Source: JALZHR01 sp036389695
GTDB taxonomy: Bacteria > Acidobacteriota > Blastocatellia > Pyrinomonadales > Pyrinomonadaceae
Assembly: GCA_036389695.1 (NCBI GenBank)
Contig: DASVWG010000129.1
Coordinates: 1-16,625 of the forward strand
Direction of reading: 5' to 3'
Length of the DNA stretch: 16,625 bases
Part shown: in pieces, positions 6,603 to 14,143 of the stretch
How the letters are laid out: each line of letters starts with the position of its first letter
Numbering within the stretch: the first letter of the stretch is position 1
The notes under the pieces: model-generated
Seen by the model: the letters and a program-made list of their open reading frames with translations, nothing else
What the model was told of the DNA's origin: nothing
Database searches by the model: none
Made by a program: the position numbers and the translations under genes

Positions 6603-8999
6603 ATGGTCTTTATGTGGTATCGTCTTTATTTTTCCCTGCTGGCGCTTTTTTCAATCATTTCAGGCTCGATGCAGACGGCTTTTGCGGCTGAGGACTTTTA
6701 CGAAACGGAAAAGTTTTCGCTCGTTGAACCGACGGTTTTCCGGCTCGCCGCCGAGCCGAATATACGCATCGGGCTGGCGACCAACGCCCGCTCGGTTTCG
6801 ATTACGACGACCGATTCGCAATTAATCGCCGTCAGTCCGGAAGAGCCGAACAAGCCGCTGGCGACCAATCGCGTGGCGGTGACGGCGCGCGCGTATCGCC
6901 CGCCGGTCATCGAAAATTACACGTTCGAGATTCCGAACATCGCGACGCGCGAGGAAGCCGACGCTCTCGCCAAAGACGTGCGCGAAGCGACCGGCGAAAC
7001 GGCGAGCGTTTCGGCTGATATCAGGACGAACAATTGGCGCGTGATTATCGGCGGCGTCAAGGAAACTATCGAGGAAGCCAACGAATACAAGGCTTTGCTG
7101 AGCGACAAAGGCTTTGAAGAAGCCGAGATGAAAACCGAGAAAATCCAGCAGCCTTCAACGGACGCGATTGCGCTTTCCAATCAACTAAAAACGAATCCGA
7201 ACCCGAAAAACGAAGTCCGCAGTCTCATCAAACCGACCGGCTCTTCCAAACCGACGACCGACATCGCCAATCCGGTAATCGACGCAAATCTGCGCGAAGT
7301 CATCGTCAACGGCGCGAGCGAGACGGCGCGATTTTCGTCGCTGAAACCCGTCGCTTTCGGTTCCTTAAACGAGCGCTCGATTCCGGTTAAATTAAACGGC
7401 AAATCCTATCGCGGCAAAATCGAAGTCTTCGTCAATTCGCGCGGCACTTTGACGGTCGTCAACGTCGTGCCTTTGGAAGATTATCTTTTGGGCGTCGTGC
7501 CGAACGAATTAGGACTTCCCTCAATCGAAGCGCAAAAGGCGCAGGCGGTCGCGGCGCGCACTTACGCCGTCGCCAACATCAATCAATTCGGCACGCAAGG
7601 GTTCGATTTGCTGCCGACCGTGCGCTCACAGGTTTATCAGGGATTTTCGTCGGAGAGCCGGATGGGAACGCAAGCCGTGCAGGAAACGCGCGGGCAGGTC
7701 GCCACCTATCGCGGCAAGCCGATAAACGCGCTTTACACATCGACCTGCGGCGGCAGAACCGAGAACTCGGAAAACGTTTTCGATTTCAACGAGCCTTACT
7801 TGCGCGGCGTCGAATGCTCGCTTGAAGGTCGTCGTCATTTCGAGCCGTTTCTGCTGAAAACCGTTCGCCTGCCCGCCAAGCTGCGCGACGAAAAAAATCT
7901 CGAACTCGTCCGCCAGATGTCGCTTTTCGCGCTCAACGGCTTTCAGCTTTCGACCGCGCAGATGAGCGATGACTGGTTTGAAGAAGAACCGACGCAGAGC
8001 GAGGTTTCCAACTGGCTCAACCAGCTCGCCGTGCGCTTCGGCAAAACTTTTCCGAGCGTCAATAAGGAAACCGCGAAACCGGCGGAACTGGCGCGAATCC
8101 TGGCGCAGATGATTTACGGCGACGCTTACGCCGACACGCTTTTGAGCGAAGCTGACGTCAATTACCAGCTTTCTTTCGACGATGCCGCCGAGATTCCGAA
8201 AGAGCGCCGCGCCGACGTCGCTATCTTACTGCGCGACGGTTATTTCACGATTCATCCCGATTTGACCTTAAAGCCGAACAAAGCCTTTTCGCGCGCGAAA
8301 ATGCTGCGCCTGATTCAGCAGATTTTCGACAAAAAGAAATGGACGTTTGCCCTACAGACGGGCACGACGCAGCCCGCCGAAAACGGCAATCTCATCGTCA
8401 AAAGCGGCAAAACCAATCGCCAGTTAACCGTGCGCCCGGACGTTTTCCTGTTTCGCCAATTCGGCGAGACGCTTTATCAGGTCAAAGAAACCGCGCTCGT
8501 CGGCGGCGAAACCGTGAATTTCCTGACCAACTCGACCGGCGAAGTCACGTATCTGGAAATCAAGCCCGCCGTGACGACCGTGACCGCCGAAAAAATGTCG
8601 CCTTTCACGCTCTGGAACGTCAACCTTTCGCCGTCGGCGGTGCAGTCGCGCCTGTCGCGCTACGTGCGCGGAATGGGCGCGCTGATTGACGTCCGCATCG
8701 CGCAGAAAGGCTTCTCGCGCCGCGCGACCGATTTGGAAATCGTCACGACCAACGGCACATTTCACTTAAAATACGGCAAAATCCGCTCCGCACTAAAACT
8801 CCGCGAACAGCTTTTCGTCATGAACAAACGCTACGATTCGACCGGCAAAGCCGTCGCCTATTCCTTCACCGGCAAAGGCTGGGGACACGGCGTCGGCATG
8901 TGCCAGTACGGCGCTTACGGTCTCGGCAAAATGGGCGTTAAATACGATGCGATTTTGAAGCATTACTACACGGGAATCGATTTGACGCGCGCTTATTAA
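6603..8999 (+). CDS. SpoIID/LytB-domain exported protein with SPOR-like segment
   Basis: 798 residues from the ATG at 6603. A second ATG at 6612 is possible. An upstream in-frame extension to 6513 would translate hairpin repeat 3 and is rejected. The signal peptide spans residues 1-29 (ending QTAFAA). A SPOR-like segment, which in the family binds denuded peptidoglycan, lies at about 107-180. The SpoIID domain begins near 265: LEDYLLGVVPNELGLPS places a likely catalytic Glu at 302, as in SpoIID lytic transglycosylases. QAVAARTYA and TCGGRTE (381-387) follow, and the family's C-terminal signature GWGHGVGMCQYGAYG ends the protein. About 375 residues separate the last two motifs, far more than in ordinary SpoIID, with an S-layer-homology-like stretch around 542-580. 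Predicted role: cleavage of peptidoglycan glycan strands during division or remodelling; sporulation is not implied. Confidence 0.88.
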   Translation: MVFMWYRLYFSLLALFSIISGSMQTAFAAEDFYETEKFSLVEPTVFRLAAEPNIRIGLATNARSVSITTTDSQLIAVSPEEPNKPLATNRVAVTARAYRPPVIENYTFEIPNIATREEADALAKDVREATGETASVSADIRTNNWRVIIGGVKETIEEANEYKALLSDKGFEEAEMKTEKIQQPSTDAIALSNQLKTNPNPKNEVRSLIKPTGSSKPTTDIANPVIDANLREVIVNGASETARFSSLKPVAFGSLNERSIPVKLNGKSYRGKIEVFVNSRGTLTVVNVVPLEDYLLGVVPNELGLPSIEAQKAQAVAARTYAVANINQFGTQGFDLLPTVRSQVYQGFSSESRMGTQAVQETRGQVATYRGKPINALYTSTCGGRTENSENVFDFNEPYLRGVECSLEGRRHFEPFLLKTVRLPAKLRDEKNLELVRQMSLFALNGFQLSTAQMSDDWFEEEPTQSEVSNWLNQLAVRFGKTFPSVNKETAKPAELARILAQMIYGDAYADTLLSEADVNYQLSFDDAAEIPKERRADVAILLRDGYFTIHPDLTLKPNKAFSRAKMLRLIQQIFDKKKWTFALQTGTTQPAENGNLIVKSGKTNRQLTVRPDVFLFRQFGETLYQVKETALVGGETVNFLTNSTGEVTYLEIKPAVTTVTAEKMSPFTLWNVNLSPSAVQSRLSRYVRGMGALIDVRIAQKGFSRRATDLEIVTTNGTFHLKYGKIRSALKLREQLFVMNKRYDSTGKAVAYSFTGKGWGHGVGMCQYGAYGLGKMGVKYDAILKHYYTGIDLTRAY

Positions 9000-9002
9000 G
9001 AT

Positions 9003-9761
9003 ATGGCAAAATCAAAGCGAGAAGGATTTTGTAGGCTCTGTGGAAATTATGGAGAACTGACTTTTGAACACATTCCCCCGCGAAAGGCGTTTAATGATAA
9101 GGGCGTTCTTTTACACTCGCTAAATTATATATCTGATGCAAGCTATCAAATAGCCAAGAAAATTCCGCAAAGGCGGCATAATGCAGGACTCGGTGAACGT
9201 AGTCTTTGCGGAAAATGTAATAATTTAACAGGAGCATGGTATGGCGATGCTTATGTTGACTGGGCTAAACAAGGAATGAGTTATCTAGATATAATTGAAA
9301 AATCTGTCAGTATAAGCCTTCCTTTTTACATAAAACCTCTTAATGTTTTGAAACAAATCGTAACTATGGGATTGGCGATGTCCTCAGGAAGTCTGATTAA
9401 TAATTACGAGTTGCGAAAGTTTGTATTGAATATTAGAGAAAAGGAACTACCTAGTGAATATCTCTTTTATGTATATCTAACTAACAAGAAATCTACGGCA
9501 AGATATATGGCAGATTCTATTCAATTAGATACACATACAGGTGCAATGGACTTTGTTTTAGCAGAAGTTGCTTTACCACCATTTGGTGTAGTTATATTAA
9601 ATTTTATTCCAGACAGGAAATCTTCTGTAACAGATGATAACTTATGTTTCATAAATCATTTTTCAAAATATGATTATAATGTTTGGACGACAGTTTATCT
9701 AAAAATTCCTGTACATAGAATTTGGTCACCAACTCCGCTTGATTATCGTAAAATTGATTAA
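9003..9761 (+). CDS. HNH-like zinc-binding protein of foreign base composition
   Basis: 252 residues, starting 3 nt after the previous stop, with no visible Shine-Dalgarno sequence. The N-terminal 80 residues carry CRLCG (Cys10, Cys13), FEHIPP (His23) and CGKCNN (Cys69, Cys72, Asn73), followed by LTGAWYGDAYVDW. A Cys pair, His and Cys pair with Asn in this order is the layout of HNH/treble-clef nuclease domains of the EHIPP kind. The C-terminal 170 residues have no motif I recognise. The gene is strikingly AT-rich and uses ATA, TTA and AGA codons freely, unlike both neighbours, so recent horizontal acquisition is likely. A nuclease role, perhaps in defence or mobility, is inference from the motif. 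A purely structural zinc-binding role is the alternative. Confidence 0.8.
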   Translation: MAKSKREGFCRLCGNYGELTFEHIPPRKAFNDKGVLLHSLNYISDASYQIAKKIPQRRHNAGLGERSLCGKCNNLTGAWYGDAYVDWAKQGMSYLDIIEKSVSISLPFYIKPLNVLKQIVTMGLAMSSGSLINNYELRKFVLNIREKELPSEYLFYVYLTNKKSTARYMADSIQLDTHTGAMDFVLAEVALPPFGVVILNFIPDRKSSVTDDNLCFINHFSKYDYNVWTTVYLKIPVHRIWSPTPLDYRKID

Positions 9762-10078
9762 CTTTCATTAATTCAGCAGGTAATTCGGCTTGCGCATCGT
9801 GTCAAACGATTAGTGCAGGCGGACAATCCATTCGTGCGCTTGGTAGATGATTCGTGCAGGCGGTCAGAGGATTTGCGACGTTCTTCAGATATTTGCGACG
9901 TTGGTTAGACAACTTGCGACGCTGTTTAGATGATTTGCCACGTCGTTCAGACGGCTTGCGCTTACCTTTTTTCGTCGATGTATTGGTTTCGTTCAATGAA
10001 TCTTGCGTTTATTCAAGACTCTACAAAAGCTTCCTTTTAAAATCACAACATTATTTTCTCATTTGAAGGAGCTTGAAG
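9762..10078. other. 317-nt spacer holding the 21-bp array and the sulfurtransferase leader
   Basis: No convincing gene. Bases 9790-9963 are the tandem array listed separately. The rest is AT-rich. A small imperfect stem at 9998-10021 (GAATCTTG against CAAGACTC, 7 of 8 paired) precedes the AAGGAG ribosome-binding site at 10066-10071. Short open frames on both strands across the array are by-products of a 21-bp, hence 7-codon, repeat lacking stops. I could not identify a clear sigma-70 promoter for the downstream gene. Confidence 0.6.
9790..9963. repeat. Tandem array of about eight degenerate 20-21 bp units
   Basis: Units begin at 9790, 9811, 9832, 9852, 9873, 9893, 9914 and 9935, with a partial ninth at 9956. 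Each starts with a TTGCGACG- or TCGTGCAGG-like core and ends near AGATGAT. Lengths are 21, 21, 20, 21, 20, 21, 21 and 21. The first half of the array favours the GTGCAGGCGG form and the second half the TTGCGACG form, so two subfamilies are present. Units are contiguous, without spacers. It starts 28 bp after the stop of the foreign HNH-like gene and ends about 115 bp before the sulfurtransferase start. Confidence 0.85.
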
Positions 10079-11836
10079 ATGAAATTTACAGCTATTGTTT
10101 GCATCCTGATTTTATTGTTGATTCCGGTTGAAGCGAAACAGCAGGGCTGCGGTTTTGGCGACGGTAATGCGGCGGGCGCGGAGACGCCGTTGACGGTTTC
10201 GGTAGAGTGGCTGGAGAAAAATCTGTCGAGTCCGCAGATGGTTTTGCTGCACGTCGGGGCGAAGGACGAATACGACGCCGGACATATCGCGGGCGCGCGT
10301 TATATTACTTTGCAGGACATTTCGACGACCGCCGAGGAAAGCGACTTGGCGTTGCAGCTGCCTTCGGCGGAAAGGCTGAAAGCCGCGCTGGAAAAATTCG
10401 GCATCAGCAACGATTCGCGCATTATTGTTTATTTCGGCAAGGATTGGGTTTCGCCGACGACGCGCGTTTATTACACGCTGGATTACGCCGGCTTGGGCAA
10501 AAATACTTCGATTCTCGACGGCGGAATGCCGGCGTGGACTGCCGCCGGAAAAACTTTGACGAAAGACATTCCGGCGCCGAAGCAGGGCGTTTTGAAGATT
10601 CAGACGAATGACAGCGTTCTGGCAAAAATCGATTTTGTGAAATCGAATCTGAATAAAGACACGGTAAAAATTATCGACGCGCGGACGCCGAATTTCTGGG
10701 ACGGCTCGACGGCGGGCGGTCAGCCGCGCTCCGGACGCATTCCGGGCGCGAAAAATATTCCTTTTTCGACTATCACGGACGAAAAAGGTTTTCTGAAAGA
10801 CGAAGCGACCTTGAGAAAAATGTTTGCCGACGCGGGCGTCAAGCCTTACGATACGGTCGTCGCTTATTGTCACATCGGGCAGCAAGGCTCGCTCGCCTAT
10901 TTCGCCGCCAAATCGCTCGGCTATAAAGTCAAGCTCTATGACGGCTCGTTTCAGGAATGGAGCCGCACGACGGATTTGCCCGTCGAAGCGCCGAAGGCGA
11001 GTCAGGAAAAAGCTTCGGTCACCGTCGTCACGCCGCAATGGGCGGAAGAACATTCGGCGGACGCTAATTTAAGAATTCTCGACGTGCGTTTGAACGTCTA
11101 CGATTATTTTGCCGGACACGTGCCGAACGCCGTTCATCTGGCGGACGCGGCGCTGCGTTTTCCGTCGGAAGGCTACCCGACGCAGTACGGCGAAACTTTT
11201 CTGACCGGAATGGTGTTCGCGCGTTCGGGCATTAAAAAAACGGATAAAGTCCTGGTTTATTCGGACGGCGACGGCGTTTTGGGCGCGACGATGATTGCGT
11301 ATCTTCTGGAAAGAGTCGGGCACACCAACATTCTTTTTGTCGACGGCGGCTGGCGCGATTACAAAGCCGCGCAGAAAAGCGCGCAGGAATATCCGGCTTA
11401 CAAGCCAGCCGGTTACGACGTGCTGGACAATCGCGGCGTCCGCGTGACGCTGGACGACGTGAAAAATTCAATCGGCAAAGACGGCGTGAAATTTATCGAC
11501 GCGCGCCCGCCCGAAGTTTATCGCGGCGAGACGAAAATCTGGACGCGCAACGGTCATATTCCCGGCGCGGTCAACATTCCGTGGAAGCTTCTGGTCGAAG
11601 AAAACAACACGCATAAATTCAAATCTGTGGAAGATATGCGCAAAGTTTACTTGGAGCGAGGCATCAGGGAAACGGACGACATCATCGTCTATTGCGGCAC
11701 GAGCCGCGAAGCGAGCCTCGAATATATGGTCTTGAAACACATCCTGAAATTCCCGAAAGTCCGCCTTTACGAAGGCTCGTGGGCGGAATACTCGAATCAC
11801 CCGCAGATGCAGGTCGAAACAGGAGCGGGGAAATAG
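10079..11836 (+). CDS. Exported sulfurtransferase with four rhodanese domains
   Basis: 585 residues from the ATG at 10079. AAGGAG at 10066-10071 is 7 nt upstream; an in-frame TTG at 10073 is less likely. Signal peptide at residues 1-19 (ending VEA), after which come four rhodanese domains at about 35-165, 180-300, 315-440 and 455-575. The loop holding the catalytic Cys reads VYFGKDW in domain 1 (no Cys), AYCHIGQQ in domain 2 (Cys264), VYSDGDG in domain 3 (no Cys) and VYCGTSRE in domain 4 (Cys539). Canonical thiosulfate/3-mercaptopyruvate sulfurtransferases are inactive-plus-active pairs, so this looks like two such enzymes fused head to tail. Predicted activity: transfer of sulfane sulfur to cyanide or a thiol in the periplasm. 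Natural donor and acceptor are unknown. Confidence 0.92.
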   Translation: MKFTAIVCILILLLIPVEAKQQGCGFGDGNAAGAETPLTVSVEWLEKNLSSPQMVLLHVGAKDEYDAGHIAGARYITLQDISTTAEESDLALQLPSAERLKAALEKFGISNDSRIIVYFGKDWVSPTTRVYYTLDYAGLGKNTSILDGGMPAWTAAGKTLTKDIPAPKQGVLKIQTNDSVLAKIDFVKSNLNKDTVKIIDARTPNFWDGSTAGGQPRSGRIPGAKNIPFSTITDEKGFLKDEATLRKMFADAGVKPYDTVVAYCHIGQQGSLAYFAAKSLGYKVKLYDGSFQEWSRTTDLPVEAPKASQEKASVTVVTPQWAEEHSADANLRILDVRLNVYDYFAGHVPNAVHLADAALRFPSEGYPTQYGETFLTGMVFARSGIKKTDKVLVYSDGDGVLGATMIAYLLERVGHTNILFVDGGWRDYKAAQKSAQEYPAYKPAGYDVLDNRGVRVTLDDVKNSIGKDGVKFIDARPPEVYRGETKIWTRNGHIPGAVNIPWKLLVEENNTHKFKSVEDMRKVYLERGIRETDDIIVYCGTSREASLEYMVLKHILKFPKVRLYEGSWAEYSNHPQMQVETGAGK

Positions 11837-11990
11837 AAGGATGAAGGATGAGGGATGAGGGATGAATGAGGAAATTCTGAGTTTTCAGTTTTGAATTTTG
11901 AATGATTGATTAAATAACCAATTCAAAATTCAAAATTCAACACTTAAAACTTTCTTTTATTCATCCCTCATCCCTCATCCTTCATCCCTT
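11837..11990. repeat. Intergenic hairpin repeat 4, two nested families of 7-bp words
   Basis: Outer arms at 11837-11867 (tandem AGGATGA/GGGATGA heptamers) and 11959-11990 (TCATCCC/TCATCCT heptamers). Inner arms at about 11880-11903 (AGTTTT then TTTTGAA heptamers) and 11921-11951 (TTCAAAA heptamers ending in AAAACT). The loop of about 17 nt reads GATTGATTAAATAACC. It begins immediately after the sulfurtransferase stop codon and ends 8 nt before the aminotransferase ATG, so it occupies practically the whole spacer between two same-strand genes. Confidence 0.88.
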
Positions 11991-11998
11991 ATAAAGCG

Positions 11999-13123
11999 AT
12001 GAATCACGAAATCCGACGGCTTTTTCCGGCGGCGCAAAAATATACGTATCTGAACAGCGCGTTTTTCGCGCCCGTGCCGACGATTTCCGTGCGGGCGATT
12101 GCCGCGCAGCTGGAGGATATTTCCAACCACGGCTCGATAAATGTGGACGACTGGAGCGCGACGAAAAATCGGGCGCGGCGTTTGGTTGCCGAAATGCTCG
12201 GCGGGCGCGCGGAAAACATCGCGTTTATGCGTAATACTTCCGACGGTTTTTCCAGCGTCGCGCTCGGGATGAATTGGAAAAAAGGCGACAACATCGTCAC
12301 GTTTGCCGGAGAATTTCCGTCTAATTTTTATCCGTGGCGCGCGCTTCGTGATAATTTCGGCGTGGAGATTCGAGCCTGCGCCGAGAAAAGCGGGCGGATT
12401 GATTCGGACGAACTCTTAAGCTTGATTGACGAACAGACAAAGCTCGTTTCAATCAGCGCCGTGCAGTATTCGTCGGGCTTTCGCGTCGATTTGGAGCGCG
12501 TCGGACGCGCGGCGAGAAAAGTCGATGCGCTCTTTGCCGTCGATATTATTCAGGCGTTCGGCGTTTTGCCGTTTGATTTGCCCGCGCAGTTTGTCGATGT
12601 GGCGGCGGGCGCAAGCTATAAATGGCTTTGCTCGCCGGAAGGCTGCGGGATTTTTTATCTCGGCGAGCGGGCTTTGGAGCGCGTCCGGCAGACTTGTACC
12701 GGCTGGCAGAGCGTCGAAAAGCCCTGGGATTTTGAAAATCGGGAACAAAATTTCAAACCGAACGCGCTCGCCTGGGAAAACGGAATGTGCGGCTCGGCGC
12801 TTTTTTACGGCTTGGAGCAAAGCCTCAAACTTCTGCACGAAACCGGCGCGGAAAAAATCGCCGCTTATCTGGAAAAGCTGACCGATTTTCTGTGCGAAAT
12901 ACTGCCGACCGCGCGCTATGAAATCGTCAGCTCGCGCGCGAAGGGCGAAAAATCGCAAATCGTCTGCATCGAACCGCGAAACAATCTTTCGTCGCGCGAA
13001 ATCGCCGAGCATCTCCGGCGCGAAAGCATTATCGTTTCGTCGCGCGGAACGCGCGTGCGCATCGCGCCGCATTTTTTTAATAATTTCGAGGATATTCAAA
13101 GATTAATCGAAAATCTGCCGTAA
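11999..13123 (+). CDS. Class V aminotransferase-fold PLP enzyme
   Basis: 374 residues, fold type I PLP-dependent. Visible landmarks: FMRNTSDGFSSVA near 76-88 (phosphate-binding region), VDIIQAFG with Asp182 pairing with the pyridine nitrogen, and GASYKWLCSPEGCGIFY with Lys208 as the Schiff-base lysine. GWQSVEKPWDF near 235-245 is typical of the isopenicillin-epimerase/cysteine-desulfurase-like branch. The usual His stacking residue in the GEHxSN block is replaced (GEFPSN, Phe106), and the usual E-x-GT motif reads ENGMCG (Cys264). Specific reaction not assignable: cysteine desulfurase/lyase, epimerase or aminotransferase are all possible. No Shine-Dalgarno sequence; the start lies 8 nt after hairpin repeat 4. 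Probably co-transcribed with the PD40 gene 32 nt downstream. Confidence 0.85.
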   Translation: MNHEIRRLFPAAQKYTYLNSAFFAPVPTISVRAIAAQLEDISNHGSINVDDWSATKNRARRLVAEMLGGRAENIAFMRNTSDGFSSVALGMNWKKGDNIVTFAGEFPSNFYPWRALRDNFGVEIRACAEKSGRIDSDELLSLIDEQTKLVSISAVQYSSGFRVDLERVGRAARKVDALFAVDIIQAFGVLPFDLPAQFVDVAAGASYKWLCSPEGCGIFYLGERALERVRQTCTGWQSVEKPWDFENREQNFKPNALAWENGMCGSALFYGLEQSLKLLHETGAEKIAAYLEKLTDFLCEILPTARYEIVSSRAKGEKSQIVCIEPRNNLSSREIAEHLRRESIIVSSRGTRVRIAPHFFNNFEDIQRLIENLP

Positions 13124-13155
13124 AAAAATTTATCTATCAAACCGGAGAATTAAAA

Positions 13156-14088
13156 ATGAAACTCAAAAAAATAAAGTTAATCGCCGCGCTGATGTTAATG
13201 CCGACGGCTTCGCTCTTTGCGCAAACGAAAACGGTCAACAACCGGCAGCCTTCGTGGCACTTGAGCGGGCGGATATATTTTTCGTCGAACCGCGACGCCG
13301 ACAACGCCGAGGTTTATTCCGTCAAAACGAACGGCAGGGATTTAAAGCGTTTGGTCACGAGTCCGGGCGAGGATGCGACGCCGCGATGGTCGGCGGACGG
13401 CAGGCACGGAGTTTTTATGACGACGCGCGACGGCGGCGATTATGAAATTTATTCGATTGACGCGGACGGAAAAAACGAAAAGCGCCTGACCTTTAACAAA
13501 GGCAGCGACTGGGACCCGAGCTGGTCGCCGGACGGGAAAAAGATTGTCTTTATGTCGAGCAAAGACGGCAACTGGGAAATTTACACGATGAACGCCGACG
13601 GCTCGAATCAAACTCGCCTGACCGAAAATAATTTCAGAGATTTTTCCCCGATGTGGTCGCCCGACGGAAAGAAAATCCTTTTCTGCTCGGAGCGCGCGAC
13701 CGAAACGAAGTCCGGCGCGCTGAATGATACGGATATTTACACGATGAATCCGGACGGAAGCAATCAGGTTAAAATCACGAATGCGAAAGGTTTCGACGGC
13801 GCGCCTGAATGGTCGCCGGACGGCAGGCGAATCGTTTTCTTTTCCAACCGCGACGGCGGAAAACACGAAATTTATGTGATGAACGCCGACGGCTCAAGCC
13901 CGACGCGGCTGACTTTTAACGAAGCAATGGACGTCTATCCGGTCTGGTCGCCGGATGGAAAAAAAATCGCTTTTGAATCGGACAGAGACGTGCATCGCGA
14001 AGTTTATATTATGTCGGCGAACGGTAAAAATCAGAAACCGCTGCTCGCTGAATCAAACGCCGCGATTAGTAAATCGAAAACAAAATGA
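13156..14088 (+). CDS. TolB-like PD40 beta-propeller protein, copy 1
   Basis: 310 residues. GGAG at 13144-13147 is 8 nt before the ATG. Signal peptide at 1-23 (ending LFAQ). Six PD40/WD40-like blades fill the rest, each with a WSPDGKKIVF-type strand, an S-x-D/N-RDG turn and a YTMNADGSNxTRLT strand, as in the C-terminal propeller of TolB. No enzymatic motif and no TolB N-terminal domain, so it is a periplasmic binding or scaffold protein whose ligand is unknown. Lies 32 nt after the class V enzyme and is probably its operon partner. A paralogue lies at 15081-16001. Confidence 0.88.
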   Translation: MKLKKIKLIAALMLMPTASLFAQTKTVNNRQPSWHLSGRIYFSSNRDADNAEVYSVKTNGRDLKRLVTSPGEDATPRWSADGRHGVFMTTRDGGDYEIYSIDADGKNEKRLTFNKGSDWDPSWSPDGKKIVFMSSKDGNWEIYTMNADGSNQTRLTENNFRDFSPMWSPDGKKILFCSERATETKSGALNDTDIYTMNPDGSNQVKITNAKGFDGAPEWSPDGRRIVFFSNRDGGKHEIYVMNADGSSPTRLTFNEAMDVYPVWSPDGKKIAFESDRDVHREVYIMSANGKNQKPLLAESNAAISKSKTK

Positions 14089-14143
14089 TTTTTTGAGACT
14101 CGGGCTCAACCGGCGAGAAAAAATTATTCTTTATTAAATGTTT
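14089..14143. terminator. Possible weak bidirectional terminator between convergent genes
   Basis: The 55-nt spacer between converging stop codons contains a T run and CTCG, then CGAG and an A run (about 14092-14124). Pairing TTTTTT with AAAAAA and CTCG with CGAG needs a GAGA bulge. Position supports a terminator; the stem is weak, so this is tentative. Confidence 0.3.

Noticed and set aside
9003..9761. Insertion sequence or transposase at the AT-rich island
   Set aside because: No DDE or HUH motifs and no terminal inverted repeats or target duplications were seen around the gene.
9790..9963. CRISPR array
   Set aside because: Units are contiguous and degenerate with no unique spacers, and no cas genes are nearby.
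9802..10066. Small proteins on both strands across the 21-bp array
   Set aside because: The 7-residue periodicity is a consequence of the 21-bp DNA unit. There is no ribosome-binding site and the composition is implausible (strings of Arg/Lys or Leu/Arg).
10112..11053. Minus-strand 313-codon frame opposite the rhodanese gene
   Set aside because: Arg/Phe-rich shadow with no recognisable motif. The plus frame has a signal peptide, a ribosome-binding site and four rhodanese domains.
12449..13099. Minus-strand 216-codon frame opposite the class V enzyme
   Set aside because: Low-complexity Arg/Ala-rich antisense translation; no start signal or domain.
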